From the NCBI GenBank assembly GCA_015066625.1, contig SVOC01000007.1:49304-113303 (forward strand): DNA of 64,000 nucleotides, in the 5' to 3' direction. Positions 63,932-64,000 of this stretch are shown here, piece by piece (position 1 is the stretch's first letter; each line of letters starts with the position of its first letter). The notes under the pieces are model-generated. The model was not told the DNA's origin. It searched no databases and saw nothing but the letters and a program-made list of their open reading frames with translations. A program made the translations under genes and the position numbers. The stretch is from Oscillospiraceae bacterium. GTDB taxonomy: Bacteria; Bacillota; Clostridia; Oscillospirales; Acutalibacteraceae.

Positions 63932-64000
63932 TTATTTAGCCTTCTCAATGATTTCTACTACACGCCATCTCTTGTCCTTTGACAGGGGACGGGTTTCCAT
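63932..64000 (-). CDS. rpsQ: 30S ribosomal protein S17, 3' part only
   Basis: The last 22 codons (METRPLSKDKRWRVVEIIEKAK then stop) match the C-terminus of S17, including the RPLSKDKRWRV block. The rest lies beyond the right edge of the window. The position immediately before rplN fits the spc operon order, with rpmC and rplP expected further upstream. Confidence 0.9.
   Translation of the reverse strand: METRPLSKDKRWRVVEIIEKAK

Overview
The window looks like a chromosomal segment of an anaerobic low-to-medium GC Bacillota, class Clostridia, most likely in or near the Ruminococcaceae/Oscillospiraceae. The evidence is the gene order (rpmH-rnpA-yidD-yidC-jag divergent from dnaA, and a Gram-positive style spc/alpha ribosomal operon), GGAGG ribosome binding sites, zinc-ribbon forms of S14 and L36, short N-terminally trimmed housekeeping proteins, and many secreted Thr/Pro-rich proteins. 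Nearly everything is vertically inherited core genome. Only a few small repeat or insertion-like elements interrupt it.

Layout. 1-6.1 kb holds a compact aromatic amino acid operon (aroB partial, aroA, aroC, pheA, a fused aroE-aroK, aroQ). 6.1-8.8 kb, minus strand, is the rpmH-rnpA-yidD-yidC-jag operon. 8.8-9.2 kb is the rpmH/dnaA divergent region. 9.2-13.9 kb, plus strand, carries dnaA, ftsY, rdgB, yhbY and smpB, then a 428-bp inverted-repeat cassette encoding a four-helix-bundle (S23-like) protein, then ssrA (tmRNA). 13.9-18.5 kb holds secreted or membrane-anchored proteins and a sugar-type MFS transporter. 18.7-24.2 kb holds comM, a two-gene minimal SUF system (sufC, sufB), ogg, nth and an array of DnaA boxes between ogg and a small membrane protein. 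24.3-28.4 kb is another block of exported proteins, including a third paralog of the 14-16 kb family. 28.5-40 kb, minus strand, runs gyrB, gyrA, mgsA, hisS, aspS, serC, serA. 40.2-47.2 kb, plus strand, has ddl, a DUF1934 gene, argS and a heterodimeric ABC exporter. 47.5-52 kb, minus strand, is a GH78 rhamnosidase overlapping a membrane protein with Rossmann-like and RyR-like regions. 52-54.1 kb has a lipoprotein and an XRE regulator. 54.2-64 kb, minus strand, is the spc/alpha ribosomal operon from rpsQ (cut by the window edge) to rplQ.

How the parts work together. The left operon turns DAHP-derived dehydroquinate into chorismate and prephenate-derived phenylpyruvate. The rpmH-jag operon provides ribosome, RNase P and membrane insertion functions. 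dnaA, ftsY, rdgB and yhbY cover replication initiation, protein targeting, nucleotide-pool cleaning and ribosome maturation. smpB and ssrA form the trans-translation pair.

The most unusual items are: the S23-type cassette wedged between smpB and ssrA; the DnaA-box array at about 23.1 kb, away from dnaA; the translationally coupled GH78/RyR-like pair; a predicted three-way-junction structure near 47.36 kb; a palindromic element in the suf 5' leader; a Jag protein with an RGG-repeat tail; and the orientation of the ribosomal operon toward dnaA. No rRNA, tRNA, CRISPR array, transposase or prophage was recognised. All calls rest on reading the sequence and on general family knowledge; no database search was run.
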